Positions 1 to 5,999 of a stretch of 13,318 nucleotides of DNA are shown piece after piece (position 1 is the stretch's first letter; each line of letters starts with the position of its first letter). Origin of the DNA: DAOTTI01 sp034437795. GTDB lineage: Bacteria > Chloroflexota > UBA11872 > UBA12225. The translations under genes were made by a program, and so were the position numbers. The stretch lies in contig DAOTTI010000091.1 of NCBI GenBank assembly GCA_034437795.1, positions 1 through 13,318 of the forward strand, written 5' to 3'. Below the pieces are notes generated by a model, which saw only the letters and a program-made list of their open reading frames with translations, ran no database searches and was not told the origin of the DNA.

Positions 1-618
1 CAGCCAGGGGAGCCCGTCTCCCCGCGTCGTACCTCCACCGCCAGGCGTGGGCGATGAGGGCGTGACGCGGCGCCAGCGCAGCAACGCGTAGAAGGCCAGC
101 ATCAGCAGCGTGGCCTGCAACGGCTCGGCGAAGTCCGCCCGCGCATACGGCCAGGCCAGGGTGCCGAACGCGAAGGTGAGCACGCCCAGCGTGGCGCGAC
201 GGCGCGTGCAGCCGAAGGCGCGGAACGCGAGCCACAGCAGCGCCGCCAGCGCCGTGGTCACCACGCTATTGGTCAGGCTGACGGCGAAGCGGGCGGGCCG
301 GTCATCCGGGGCATCGAAGAGCTTGCCCACCAGGTGGCCGACGACGAAGAAGGGGGCCTGGGCCAGGGACTGCCCCAGGCCGTACTTGCTGTAGTAGCGC
401 CCATCCCGGCCCTGGGCCGCCTCCGGGCGCTGCTCAATGCTGAGCTCGCCCCGCGTCACCAGCGCCCTGGTCGTCAGATACATCGCCTCGCCATCGCCGC
501 TGACGAGCCGGCCGGCCATGGTCAGCGTATAGGCGGTAAGCAGGAACAGGCACAGCAGGAGCAGGCAGCGCCGCTCTGCGCCCGCAAGCGCCGGCGTGGG
601 GGCACCCGCGTTAGCCAT
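1..618 (-). CDS. GT39-like polytopic membrane glycosyltransferase, N-terminal part (runs off window)
   Basis: An open frame of 206 codons starts at ATG 618-616 and reads without a stop to the left edge, so the C-terminus is missing. A short N-terminal tail is followed by a hydrophobic segment (about residues 18-32). Then come GDGEAMYLTTRALVTRGELS (about 41-60), GRYYSKYGLGQSLAQAPFF (about 67-85) and further hydrophobic stretches. The early acidic loop followed by a YYSKYGLG-type motif is usual in phospholipid-carrier-dependent sugar transferases of the ArnT/PMT (GT39) type and their uncharacterised relatives. These move sugars from lipid carriers on the outer face of the membrane. The start overlaps the stop of the YfhO-like gene (ATGGCTAA), so the two are probably translationally coupled. 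The membrane-protein character is clear. The family is likely but not proven, because only the N-terminal third is visible. Confidence 0.75.
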   Translation of the reverse strand, partial: MANAGAPTPALAGAERRCLLLLCLFLLTAYTLTMAGRLVSGDGEAMYLTTRALVTRGELSIEQRPEAAQGRDGRYYSKYGLGQSLAQAPFFVVGHLVGKLFDAPDDRPARFAVSLTNSVVTTALAALLWLAFRAFGCTRRRATLGVLTFAFGTLAWPYARADFAEPLQATLLMLAFYALLRWRRVTPSSPTPGGGGTTRGDGLPWL

Positions 619-3289
619 CCACGTCTCGCCCTACGGCCCGCCCGGCGCTTGCGCCGCCGCGGCTGGCGCCCGCGAGGGGCCGCCCCCTGCGCCACCAGGC
701 CAGCAGGAGCGCGTTGGCGCCGATGGCCAGGGCGGAGACGGCGAGGCCCAGCTTGACGGACCACGGATCGAACCAGAAGCGCACCTGGTGGATGCCGGCT
801 GGCACGGCCACGGCCCGCAGCAGCCGGTTGGCGCGGACCACCTCCGCCGGCCGGCCGTCGACGGTGCTGCGCCAGCCTGGGTAGGCGCTGTCCGCCAGAA
901 CGAGCAGGGCCGGCGCGGGCGAGCGCGTTTCGAGCACCACTTCCTGAGCGCTGTAACGCACGAGCCGCACTTCCTGCGCCAGGCCGGCGTGCTCCGGAGC
1001 CGGCGCCGGCGAGCGCGGCAGGGCGACCGGCCTGTCCACGATTGCCGCCCGCTGGAGGTCGAGGGTGCGCAGGCGCTCCAGGGCCGCGTCGGCGTCCGGC
1101 TCGACGACCACCTCCGTCACGAGCCGGGCGCGGTCGTGCGGGTGCTCGTTCTCATACAGCCAGGCCGCCCCCGGCGCGTCGTCCCGCAGGCGCCAGCCGG
1201 GGCCGGGCGGGCCGTTCCGACCGTCCGTGAGCAGAAAGCGCACTCCCAGAGTGGCGAGCAGAGCGGCGTCGGCGCGCCCGTGGGCCTGGGCCGGCAAGGT
1301 GTAGTGGGGCACGGCCGGCTCAGCGGTAATGAGGAGCGACTTCCATTGGGCGTAGACGCGCGTCGGCAGGAGCCCGCCATCGTAGCCGTCGACCGTCGGC
1401 AGGCCATAGGCTACGCCCAGGTTGGGCTTCAGGCTCTCCCGCATGGAGGCGTACCGCTTCTCGTCGTCGGTCCCGTGTGGCACGGCGCGGCCGAGGCGTT
1501 CTGCGTCGAGCCGCTCTTCCACCGCCAGGCTCACGACCCGCGCGCCTCCGGCGCCCTCGCCCAGGGACTGGCGCAGGTACGTGGCTACGGCCGGAGGCTC
1601 CAGGTAGAGGGCGGCCGGGCCCGGCCGGTTATATTCCATCTCCCGCGCGGCCAAGGCGAGCTCGATGGCCAGGGCGGCCGGCAGCGCCAGCCGCACCGCC
1701 CTCAGGGGGCTGAGCAGACCCAGCAGACCCAGGGCGCTGCCGGCGACGGCCGCCAGTCCCCAGAGCAACGCCACCCTGGCCTGGGGCAGCCACTGGATGG
1801 CGTGGACGTAGTTGGTGCGCGCAGCGAAGAGAAGCAAGGCCCCCGCCGCGACGCAGAGGGCCACGGCGTAGCGGAGCGCCAGTCGCTCTCGGGCGGCCGC
1901 CGGCTGCCCGTAGCGGAGCGCGGTGGCGCCATGCGCGGCCAGCCCCGCCAGGGCGAAGGTCCAGATCAGGAGCCACCGGCCGGGGGCGCGAAACGAGTCA
2001 AAGAGCGGCACCCAGGCGTAGAGCAGGGCGTACAGGGGGGTGTACAGGCCCAGGGAGAGGGTCAGCGAGAGCGCGGCCAGGACGGCCAGGGCGAGCACCG
2101 TCCGTCGCGCGGCCGACGCGGCGATCCCCGCCACGGCCAGGGGCAGGGCGACGACGCCCACGTAGCCGGTGACCTCCTGGCTGGGGAGCGACCAGAAGGT
2201 GGGCAGAACGGTTTCCAGGATGTTGGTCCGGCTGACAGCGTAGGCCACCGCCTCTTCCAGAGGAATGCCCCCCTGCCGGTACGAGAGGCGGGCCAGCTCC
2301 ACGGCCGGCAGGAGCTGGGCGCCGGCCAGGAGCGCGCCATTGGCGGCGAGCGCCGCCAGCGCGGGGAGGTGCGCCCACCGGCGGGGCGCCCGCGCCGGCG
2401 GAAAGACGGTGAACCCGAGCGCCAGCAGGCCCAGGGCGAACAGGCTGTAGTACGCCTCCTGGGTGTGCCCGGCCGTGAGCTGCAGGGCTACCGCCACCCC
2501 CCCGGCGACGAGCCACGGGGCCCAGTGACGGCGCTCCCCCGGCCTTCCGGCAGGGCAGGCCGGGGGTGGAACGGGCGGCGCGCCGACGTGCGGCCCCGAT
2601 GCGCACCGCCGGCGGCGCCAGCGGGCGGCCAGGTTGGGGGCAAGGGCAGCCAGGTTGGGGACAAGGGCAGCCAGGCGCCAGTAGCAGAGGGCGATCCAGG
2701 GCAGCCAGACGCTGGCGTGGACCTGGTTCATGTGCCCCATGTGCGCTCCCAGGAACCCGCTGCCAGCGAAGGCCACCGCGCCGACCAGCCCGCCGGTGGC
2801 GTCGAGCCCCCAGCCCCAGCGGCAGAGGGCGTACATGCCGGCGGCGCCAGCGCAGAGATGGAGCCACTGGCTCCAGGCCACCGCCTGGGGGAAGCTCAGG
2901 GTGAGGAAGAGCAGGTCCGGCGGGTAGAGGGCGGCCATCTGCACGTTGGCCAGGAAGGGAGCCCCCAGGTAGATGAACGGGTTCCACAACGGCAGCTCCC
3001 CCCGCAGTAGGGCCGCGGCCGCGTAGGCCTTGGCGGGGTAGAAGTACGTGTAGAGGTCGTACCCCAGCATGGCCCCGCCCTGCAGGAGCGTCTTGCGCAG
3101 CAGGGCGGCGCAGAAGGCGGCCAGCGCCAGCAGCGCCAGTGCGTCCCTGGCGAGCGCCTGCCTGGAGCCCTTGCCGGTCAATCCTCCGCCGTCCCGAGCT
3201 AGATCCCGACGTAGAAACGGGCCAGGGCGCCGAACGGCGGGCGGGGTTGCTGCACGACGCGACGCGCCTGCCACAATCGGCGCATGCAA
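611..3289 (-). CDS. YfhO-family bacterial membrane protein (putative lipid-linked-sugar glycosyltransferase)
   Basis: This 892-residue polytopic protein has a first membrane segment near residues 48-65. The juxtamembrane motif LGYDLYTYFYPAKAY follows, then LWNPFIYLGAPFLAN, GHTQEAYYSLFALGLLAL, and FDSFRAPGRWLL in the middle. The C-terminal periplasmic-type domain carries SAYPGWRSTVDGRPAEV and ends in a last hydrophobic helix. These match the YfhO (PF09586-type) family. In Firmicutes its members add sugars to lipoteichoic acid or other lipid-linked polymers; the substrate here is unknown. The start is uncertain. The longest frame begins at TTG 3289, which overlaps the divergent thioesterase start. 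GTG at 3274 and TTG at 3181 (with an unusually close GGAGG) are alternatives, and all three keep the first membrane helix. A Pro/Arg-rich insert with a tandem repeat lies between two helices. The stop overlaps the next gene by 8 bp. Confidence 0.85.
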   Translation of the reverse strand: MHAPIVAGASRRAATPPAVRRPGPFLRRDLARDGGGLTGKGSRQALARDALALLALAAFCAALLRKTLLQGGAMLGYDLYTYFYPAKAYAAAALLRGELPLWNPFIYLGAPFLANVQMAALYPPDLLFLTLSFPQAVAWSQWLHLCAGAAGMYALCRWGWGLDATGGLVGAVAFAGSGFLGAHMGHMNQVHASVWLPWIALCYWRLAALVPNLAALAPNLAARWRRRRCASGPHVGAPPVPPPACPAGRPGERRHWAPWLVAGGVAVALQLTAGHTQEAYYSLFALGLLALGFTVFPPARAPRRWAHLPALAALAANGALLAGAQLLPAVELARLSYRQGGIPLEEAVAYAVSRTNILETVLPTFWSLPSQEVTGYVGVVALPLAVAGIAASAARRTVLALAVLAALSLTLSLGLYTPLYALLYAWVPLFDSFRAPGRWLLIWTFALAGLAAHGATALRYGQPAAARERLALRYAVALCVAAGALLLFAARTNYVHAIQWLPQARVALLWGLAAVAGSALGLLGLLSPLRAVRLALPAALAIELALAAREMEYNRPGPAALYLEPPAVATYLRQSLGEGAGGARVVSLAVEERLDAERLGRAVPHGTDDEKRYASMRESLKPNLGVAYGLPTVDGYDGGLLPTRVYAQWKSLLITAEPAVPHYTLPAQAHGRADAALLATLGVRFLLTDGRNGPPGPGWRLRDDAPGAAWLYENEHPHDRARLVTEVVVEPDADAALERLRTLDLQRAAIVDRPVALPRSPAPAPEHAGLAQEVRLVRYSAQEVVLETRSPAPALLVLADSAYPGWRSTVDGRPAEVVRANRLLRAVAVPAGIHQVRFWFDPWSVKLGLAVSALAIGANALLLAWWRRGRPLAGASRGGASAGRAVGRDVDG
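2632..2673. repeat. 21-bp tandem duplication inside the YfhO-like gene
   Basis: Two adjacent 21-bp units differ at one base. On the minus strand each encodes one seven-residue unit (LAALVPN and LAALAPN). The duplication keeps the frame. It lies at the start of a Pro/Arg-rich loop that separates two membrane segments, which suggests recent slippage in a tolerant loop. Confidence 0.85.
3247..3277 (+). promoter_or_regulatory. Weak candidate promoter of the thioesterase gene
   Basis: TTGCTG (3247-3252) and CACAAT (3272-3277) are 19 bp apart. The start ATG at 3284 lies 7 nt after the -10-like box, which would make the mRNA leaderless. No Shine-Dalgarno sequence precedes this ATG, which fits a leaderless start. 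The spacer is long and the boxes are imperfect, so this is tentative. Confidence 0.3.
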
Positions 3290-3781
3290 GCCGAACCGCC
3301 CGCGCCGCCGTTACCGGGGAAGCGCGTCTCCGAGTCGTCGATCACCATGAGTCAGCTCATGCTCCCGCCGGATGCCAATCCCTGGGGGAACGTGCACGGG
3401 GGCACGATCGTCAAGCTGGTGGATTCGGCGGCCGGCGTGGTCGCCGCGCGCCACTGCCGTACCCGCGTGGTCACGGCGCGCATCGATGAGATGAGCTTCC
3501 TCCGTCCCGTATACATCGGCAACCTGGTGACACTCAAGGCGTCGGTGAACGATACCGGACGCACGTCCCTCGAGGTGGGCGTCCGCGTCGAGGCGGAGGA
3601 CCTGGCCACGGGAGAGACCTGGCACGTCGGCAGCGCCTATCTGGTCTTCGTCGCGCTGGATGCCGCCGGCCGGCCAACGCCGGTGCCCCCCATCATCGCT
3701 GAGACGCCGGACGAACGGCGGCGCCAGGCGGAGGCCCGCGCCCGCCGCGCGCGCCGCCAGCTCCGGCCGGCCGGCGCGTGA
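3284..3781 (+). CDS. Hot-dog fold acyl-CoA thioesterase (YciA/cytosolic acyl-CoA hydrolase type)
   Basis: This 165-residue protein probably hydrolyses acyl-CoA to free acid and CoA in the cytosol. It carries the family signature at residues 16-50: SESSITMSQLMLPPDANPWG is followed by NVHGG and a helix with Asp47. The conserved NPxGxxHGGxxxxxxDxAA pattern supplies the usual catalytic Asn/Asp pair (Asn32, Asp47). MSFLRPVYIGNLV (about 70-82) is the typical strand and turn after the hot-dog helix. The ATG at 3284 is preferred over the ATG at 3347, because the later start would remove part of the conserved SES-x-MSQLMLP segment. The C-terminal 25 residues are Arg/Ala-rich, probably disordered, and a common tail in this family. 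The gene diverges from the YfhO-like gene and stands alone. Chain-length preference cannot be read from the sequence. Confidence 0.9.
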   Translation: MQAEPPAPPLPGKRVSESSITMSQLMLPPDANPWGNVHGGTIVKLVDSAAGVVAARHCRTRVVTARIDEMSFLRPVYIGNLVTLKASVNDTGRTSLEVGVRVEAEDLATGETWHVGSAYLVFVALDAAGRPTPVPPIIAETPDERRRQAEARARRARRQLRPAGA

Positions 3782-3862
3782 GACGCGTCATCGGCGAGGG
3801 GAACGCGGTCGCTTGTGGCTGCCGCCCCGGCGCGTCGATGATCCGGTGATGCAAACGGCCCG

Positions 3863-3901
3863 TAAAACCGGAGCGACGGCCGTGGCGGGCCGTCGCTCCG
3901 G
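3863..3901 (-). terminator. Strong intrinsic terminator closing the riboswitch transcript
   Basis: A perfect 14-bp stem (3868-3881 with 3888-3901; arm CCGGAGCGACGGCC) has a 6-nt loop. On the minus strand TTTT (3867-3864) follows directly. On the plus strand the stem is followed by purine-rich sequence without T's, so it terminates minus-strand transcripts rather than the upstream thioesterase gene. Confidence 0.85.
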
Positions 3902-3933
3902 GGCGAGTGAGGAGAAGGAAGGAGAGAGAGGGT

Positions 3934-4014
3934 TTAGTCCAGTACCGCCGGCGTCTTCCTGCCCCCGATCAGATCTTCGACCAACTCAGCTCGAACAACA
4001 GGTATCAGGCACAA
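3934..4014 (-). CDS. Candidate micro-ORF (26 codons) downstream of the riboswitch
   Basis: This frame opens at TTG 4014-4012, inside the terminator U-tract, and ends at TAA 3936-3934. A shorter version from TTG 3984 gives 16 residues, MVEDLIGGRKTPAVLD. No clear Shine-Dalgarno sequence precedes either start. Two shorter overlapping frames exist: GTG 4012 giving MPDTCCSS, and TTG 3998 giving MFELSWSKI. I do not recognise the peptide. It is the longest frame that can be translated only when the riboswitch terminator is read through. It may be a real regulated peptide, the scar of a lost gene, or chance. Confidence 0.25.
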   Translation of the reverse strand: MCLIPVVRAELVEDLIGGRKTPAVLD

Positions 4015-4045
4015 AAGAGAAAGACCGAAGGAATAGCCTCCGGTC
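4013..4045 (-). terminator. Conditional intrinsic terminator of the c-di-AMP riboswitch
   Basis: The stem GACCGGAGG (4045-4037) pairs with CCTTCGGTC (4031-4023) around loop CTATT, with one G-U pair. The T-rich run TTTCTCTTTT (4022-4013) follows. It begins 21 nt after the aptamer, the normal place for the expression platform of a transcription-terminating riboswitch. Confidence 0.85.
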
Positions 4046-4118
4046 CGCGCTACTCCTCTTTCAGTGGCCTACGGGGTTAGCTGACGGGTTCGGGCTGAAA
4101 GAGCTACCCTATTCCTTC
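4027..4118 (-). promoter_or_regulatory. Antiterminator pairing of the riboswitch
   Basis: Two perfect nested complementarities join the aptamer to the terminator region. GAAGGAATAG (4118-4109) pairs with CTATTCCTTC (4036-4027), which covers the terminator loop and half of its 3' arm. CTCTTTCAG (4103-4095) pairs with CTGAAAGAG (4064-4056). Both aptamer strands belong to helices or loops needed for ligand binding. Aptamer folding and antitermination therefore exclude each other, which predicts termination with c-di-AMP and read-through without it. Confidence 0.7.
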
Positions 4119-4185
4119 CCCTGAAGGAAATACACCCCGGAGACGTTGGGTCCCCCGTTTCCGTTCGTCACGGAATTCGGCCGTT
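4064..4185 (-). promoter_or_regulatory. c-di-AMP riboswitch aptamer (ydaO/yuaA class)
   Basis: The minus strand carries the hallmarks of this class in order. They are GGCCGAATTCC at the 5' side of P1 (4182-4172), GGGGGACCC in the left half, and a TTCCTTCAGGGGAAGGAA hairpin. Then come GGGTAGCTCTTTCAGCCCG, the highly conserved ACCCGTCAGCTAACCCCG (4089-4072), and TAGGCC closing P1. Two pseudosymmetric lobes bind two c-di-AMP molecules in known members. These elements control cell-wall, potassium and osmolyte functions in Firmicutes, Actinobacteria and relatives. The terminator just downstream implies an OFF switch at high c-di-AMP. The assignment comes from motif recognition. A covariance-model search with the Rfam ydaO-yuaA family would confirm it. 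Confidence 0.92.
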
Positions 4186-4193
4186 ATTCACTT

Positions 4194-4231
4194 GTGCACC
4201 GCGGCCTACCCAAGGCCGCACATCCGTGCAC
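4194..4231 (-). other. 5' hairpin in the riboswitch leader
   Basis: GCGGCCT (4219-4213) and AGGCCGC (4207-4201) form a perfect 7-bp stem around TGGGT. The flanking GTGCAC copies (4231-4226 and 4199-4194) can extend it across an internal loop. It lies at the predicted 5' end of the transcript, just before the aptamer, and may stabilise the RNA. Confidence 0.5.
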
Positions 4232-4235
4232 CATC

Positions 4236-4265
4236 ACTATAGAGCGGCCACCCGCGCGGCGTCAA
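4236..4265 (-). promoter_or_regulatory. Sigma70-type promoter of the c-di-AMP riboswitch
   Basis: TTGACG (4265-4260) and TATAGT (4241-4236) are separated by 18 bp, each one base from consensus. Transcription should begin near 4229, about 45 nt before the aptamer. Confidence 0.8.
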
Positions 4266-4266
4266 G

Positions 4267-4294
4267 TGGGAATTTTCGCGCCAGGGCGTACAAT
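4267..4294 (+). promoter_or_regulatory. Candidate promoter of the SAF-domain gene
   Basis: TACAAT (4289-4294) is a good -10 box, with TGGGAA (4267-4272) as a poor -35 at 16 bp. The start codon at 4340 would follow a leader of about 40 nt. It lies back to back with the riboswitch promoter, whose -35 box ends at 4265. Confidence 0.4.
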
Positions 4295-4339
4295 CTCGGG
4301 AGATCAGGCCGCCGCGGGACGGCGGGCCCGCCTCCGCCG

Positions 4340-4690
4340 ATGCGACGTTTGCTGTACGTCCTTCACCCACACGACAACGTGGCGACCGCCCTGGTCGACC
4401 TGCCAGCGGGGACGGTGGTCGAGCTCGAGCGAGGCTCGCCAGACGGCGAGCAGCGCCAGCAGGTGCTGCGCCTGGAGGTCCGTTCCGCCATCCCCTTCGG
4501 CCACAAGGTGGCCCTGGCGCCGATCGCCAAGGGCCAGCCCGTGATCAAGTACGGGGAGGTGATCGGGCTGGCCAGCGCCAACATCGCCGCCGGCGAGCAC
4601 GTGCACGTCCACAACGTCGAGTCGCAGCGCGGGCGGGGCGACCTGGCGGGAGGCAAGGTTCACAGTTCACAGTTCAAGGTTCAAGGTTGA
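4340..4690 (+). CDS. SAF-domain small subunit of a UxaA/SuyA-type dehydratase
   Basis: This 116-residue protein is a stand-alone SAF domain (about residues 3-93). It ends in the family motif GEHVHVHNVES (about 85-95) and has VALAPIAKGQPVIKYGEVIG (57-76) before it. In altronate (UxaA) and galactarate (GarD) dehydratases this domain is the N-terminus of the enzyme. In sulfolactate sulfo-lyase (SuyA) and some UxaA homologues it is a separate subunit. The matching large subunit is encoded at 6989-8017 on the same strand, with a LarA-like gene between. The start ATG at 4340 gives the usual SAF N-terminus; an upstream in-frame ATG at 4226 would overlap the divergent promoter. The last ten residues (from Val107) and the stop are encoded by the heptamer repeat array, so the native C-terminus has been overwritten. 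Substrate is unknown. Confidence 0.85.
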   Translation: MRRLLYVLHPHDNVATALVDLPAGTVVELERGSPDGEQRQQVLRLEVRSAIPFGHKVALAPIAKGQPVIKYGEVIGLASANIAAGEHVHVHNVESQRGRGDLAGGKVHSSQFKVQG

Positions 4691-4725
4691 GAGGGCTCTG
4701 GACCTTGAACGTTGAACCTTGAACT
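4658..4725. repeat. Heptamer (GTTCAAG-type) inverted repeat array at a convergent gene junction
   Basis: Five plus-strand heptamers (GTTCACA twice, GTTCAAG twice, GTTGAGA) occupy 4658-4692. Three complementary heptamers (CTTGAAC, GTTGAAC, CTTGAAC) follow at 4704-4724. The RNA can fold into a long hairpin between the convergent SAF and LarA-like genes, so it may serve as a bidirectional terminator. It has no clear U-tract. The left array forms the 3' end of the SAF gene including its TGA. Confidence 0.85.
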
Positions 4726-4748
4726 GGGGGTCGGCGTGGGGTGGGGGG

Positions 4749-5999
4749 CTACTTGACTACCAGAGGGGGGAGCAGCCGGCCTTCGGCGTCGAACTGCATC
4801 GGCGCGGGGGCCTGGATCACCTCGAGGTTGGGGTTGCGCTCCACCTCGGGCAGGAGGGCCTCCGAGACGTAGAGCTCTTCCAGGCGCAGCGTGCTGTGCA
4901 CCCTCGCCAGCCGGACGGATCCCTGGGGCGTGGCCGTCTTGATGGCGGCCTCGATGGCCTCACGATCGGTGGGCATGGCCATGGGGATGCGCGCCAGGTC
5001 CGGCGCGTTGGCGGTGAGGCAGTTGGTGTACATCGCCTGGTAGTCGATGGCGCTGACCAGGCGGGTAGTGGTGAAGTCGGCCCAGCCGATGCCGATGGCG
5101 TTGCCGTGCGATTCGGGCGTCAGGTCCCGCACCACGATCCGTCGGTAGTCCGGCCGGCGCTCGCCGCCCAGCCGGCGCCACATGCCGATGACGTTGGGGT
5201 CCATCCCGCTGCCGGAGATGTTCTTGCCGATCCAGTCCACGATCAGGACGTGCAGGTGGTCGAACGGGATGCGGGGCAGGAGGCTGTTGCTCACCTCCAG
5301 GAGCCGGCGGTCCGTCTCATGGAACTGCTCCGGCGGCACGGCCACGATCCGGTATGGCTCATCGGCCGCGTTTTCGACGATGGCCACGCCGAAGAGCACC
5401 TTCCCGGTGCCGAGCGCCACCGTGGCCGCGTCGGGGATCGTCTCCGCCAGGCCGCTAGCGTGCATCGTCTCCGCGCCCCGCTGCTTGCCCAGGCCCACCG
5501 CCAGCATCTTGCACAGGCCGCTCTCGATGGGCGCCTTGAAGGCCGTGTGCGCCTTGACGCGCCCGCAGACAACGATGCCGTCGGCCTCGAACGCCAGGCG
5601 GTCCATGTAGACGGGCACGCCCCGCTGGGTGCGCCCCACCTCCACTACCTCCGTGGTGGCGCGGATGGGGGCGCCACAGGCCTGCTCGGTGATGCCGTAG
5701 CCCTCCAGGACCGCGCGCTGACCCGGCGCGGTGGCCCCACCGTGGCTGCCCATGGCGGGCACGATGAACGGCTCAGCGCCTCGCTGCCGGAGGCATGCCA
5801 CGATGGCCGCGATGATCTCGGCGATGTGGCTGATGCCGCGACTGCCGGCGGTGATTGCGATGCGCGCGCCCGGGACGACCCGCTCTGCCACGCCGGCCTG
5901 GGCGACCGCCTGGCGCACGGCGCTGGCGACGTCCGTGATCCGCTCCCCGGCCAGGCGCTGGCGGACGAGCGCCACGCGGGGCAGTGTCACCGCTGTCAT
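4749..5999 (-). CDS. LarA-like nickel-pincer-cofactor-dependent 2-hydroxyacid racemase/epimerase homologue
   Basis: This 416-residue protein resembles lactate racemase (LarA, DUF2088) and its homologues, which isomerise 2-hydroxy acids with a nickel-pincer nucleotide. Visible equivalents of the LarA active site are His86 (GSHGG), His151 (VKAHTAFK), Lys164 (GLCKMLAVGLG, the cofactor-binding Lys) and His180 (ETMHASG, nickel ligand). The 16-residue Lys-to-His spacing equals that of LarA Lys184/His200. The whole length fits the family (about 420). The start ATG 5999 has GGAGGA (6011-6006) six nt upstream. A weak promoter candidate is TTGGTG (6063-6058) with TAGAAT (6038-6033), 19 bp apart. The gene is convergent with the SAF gene and lies between the two halves of the dehydratase, so the natural substrate may be a sugar or hydroxy acid rather than lactate. 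No cofactor-synthesis genes (larB, larC, larE) are in view. Confidence 0.85.
   Translation of the reverse strand: MTAVTLPRVALVRQRLAGERITDVASAVRQAVAQAGVAERVVPGARIAITAGSRGISHIAEIIAAIVACLRQRGAEPFIVPAMGSHGGATAPGQRAVLEGYGITEQACGAPIRATTEVVEVGRTQRGVPVYMDRLAFEADGIVVCGRVKAHTAFKAPIESGLCKMLAVGLGKQRGAETMHASGLAETIPDAATVALGTGKVLFGVAIVENAADEPYRIVAVPPEQFHETDRRLLEVSNSLLPRIPFDHLHVLIVDWIGKNISGSGMDPNVIGMWRRLGGERRPDYRRIVVRDLTPESHGNAIGIGWADFTTTRLVSAIDYQAMYTNCLTANAPDLARIPMAMPTDREAIEAAIKTATPQGSVRLARVHSTLRLEELYVSEALLPEVERNPNLEVIQAPAPMQFDAEGRLLPPLVVK

Larger units (their letters stand above)
3863..4229 (-). ncRNA. Short c-di-AMP-riboswitch transcript without a normal gene (candidate regulatory RNA)
   Basis: The transcript predicted from the promoter at 4236-4265 to the second terminator is about 365 nt. 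It holds a 5' hairpin, the c-di-AMP aptamer, a conditional terminator and about 110 nt of distal sequence, then the final terminator. No ORF longer than 26 codons lies in the distal part. That part contains an uninterrupted 24-nt pyrimidine tract (3909-3932) with CTCCT and CCTTCC elements, which could pair with Shine-Dalgarno sequences of other mRNAs. Read-through would thus release either a micropeptide mRNA or an sRNA. The boundaries are inferred from the promoter and terminator. The function is a hypothesis. Confidence 0.5.

Noticed and set aside
596..3010. Plus-strand open frame of 804 codons opposite the YfhO-like gene
   Set aside because: The product is Gly/Arg/Gln/Pro-rich low-complexity sequence without family motifs. 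It is the antisense shadow of a GC-rich gene with clear membrane-protein motifs.
3863..3901. Hairpin as terminator of the thioesterase gene
   Set aside because: The T-run lies only on the minus-strand side, so it ends the opposite transcript.
3660..4124. Plus-strand frame of 154 codons through the riboswitch region
   Set aside because: It overlaps the thioesterase end, a terminator and the aptamer, and has no coding signature.
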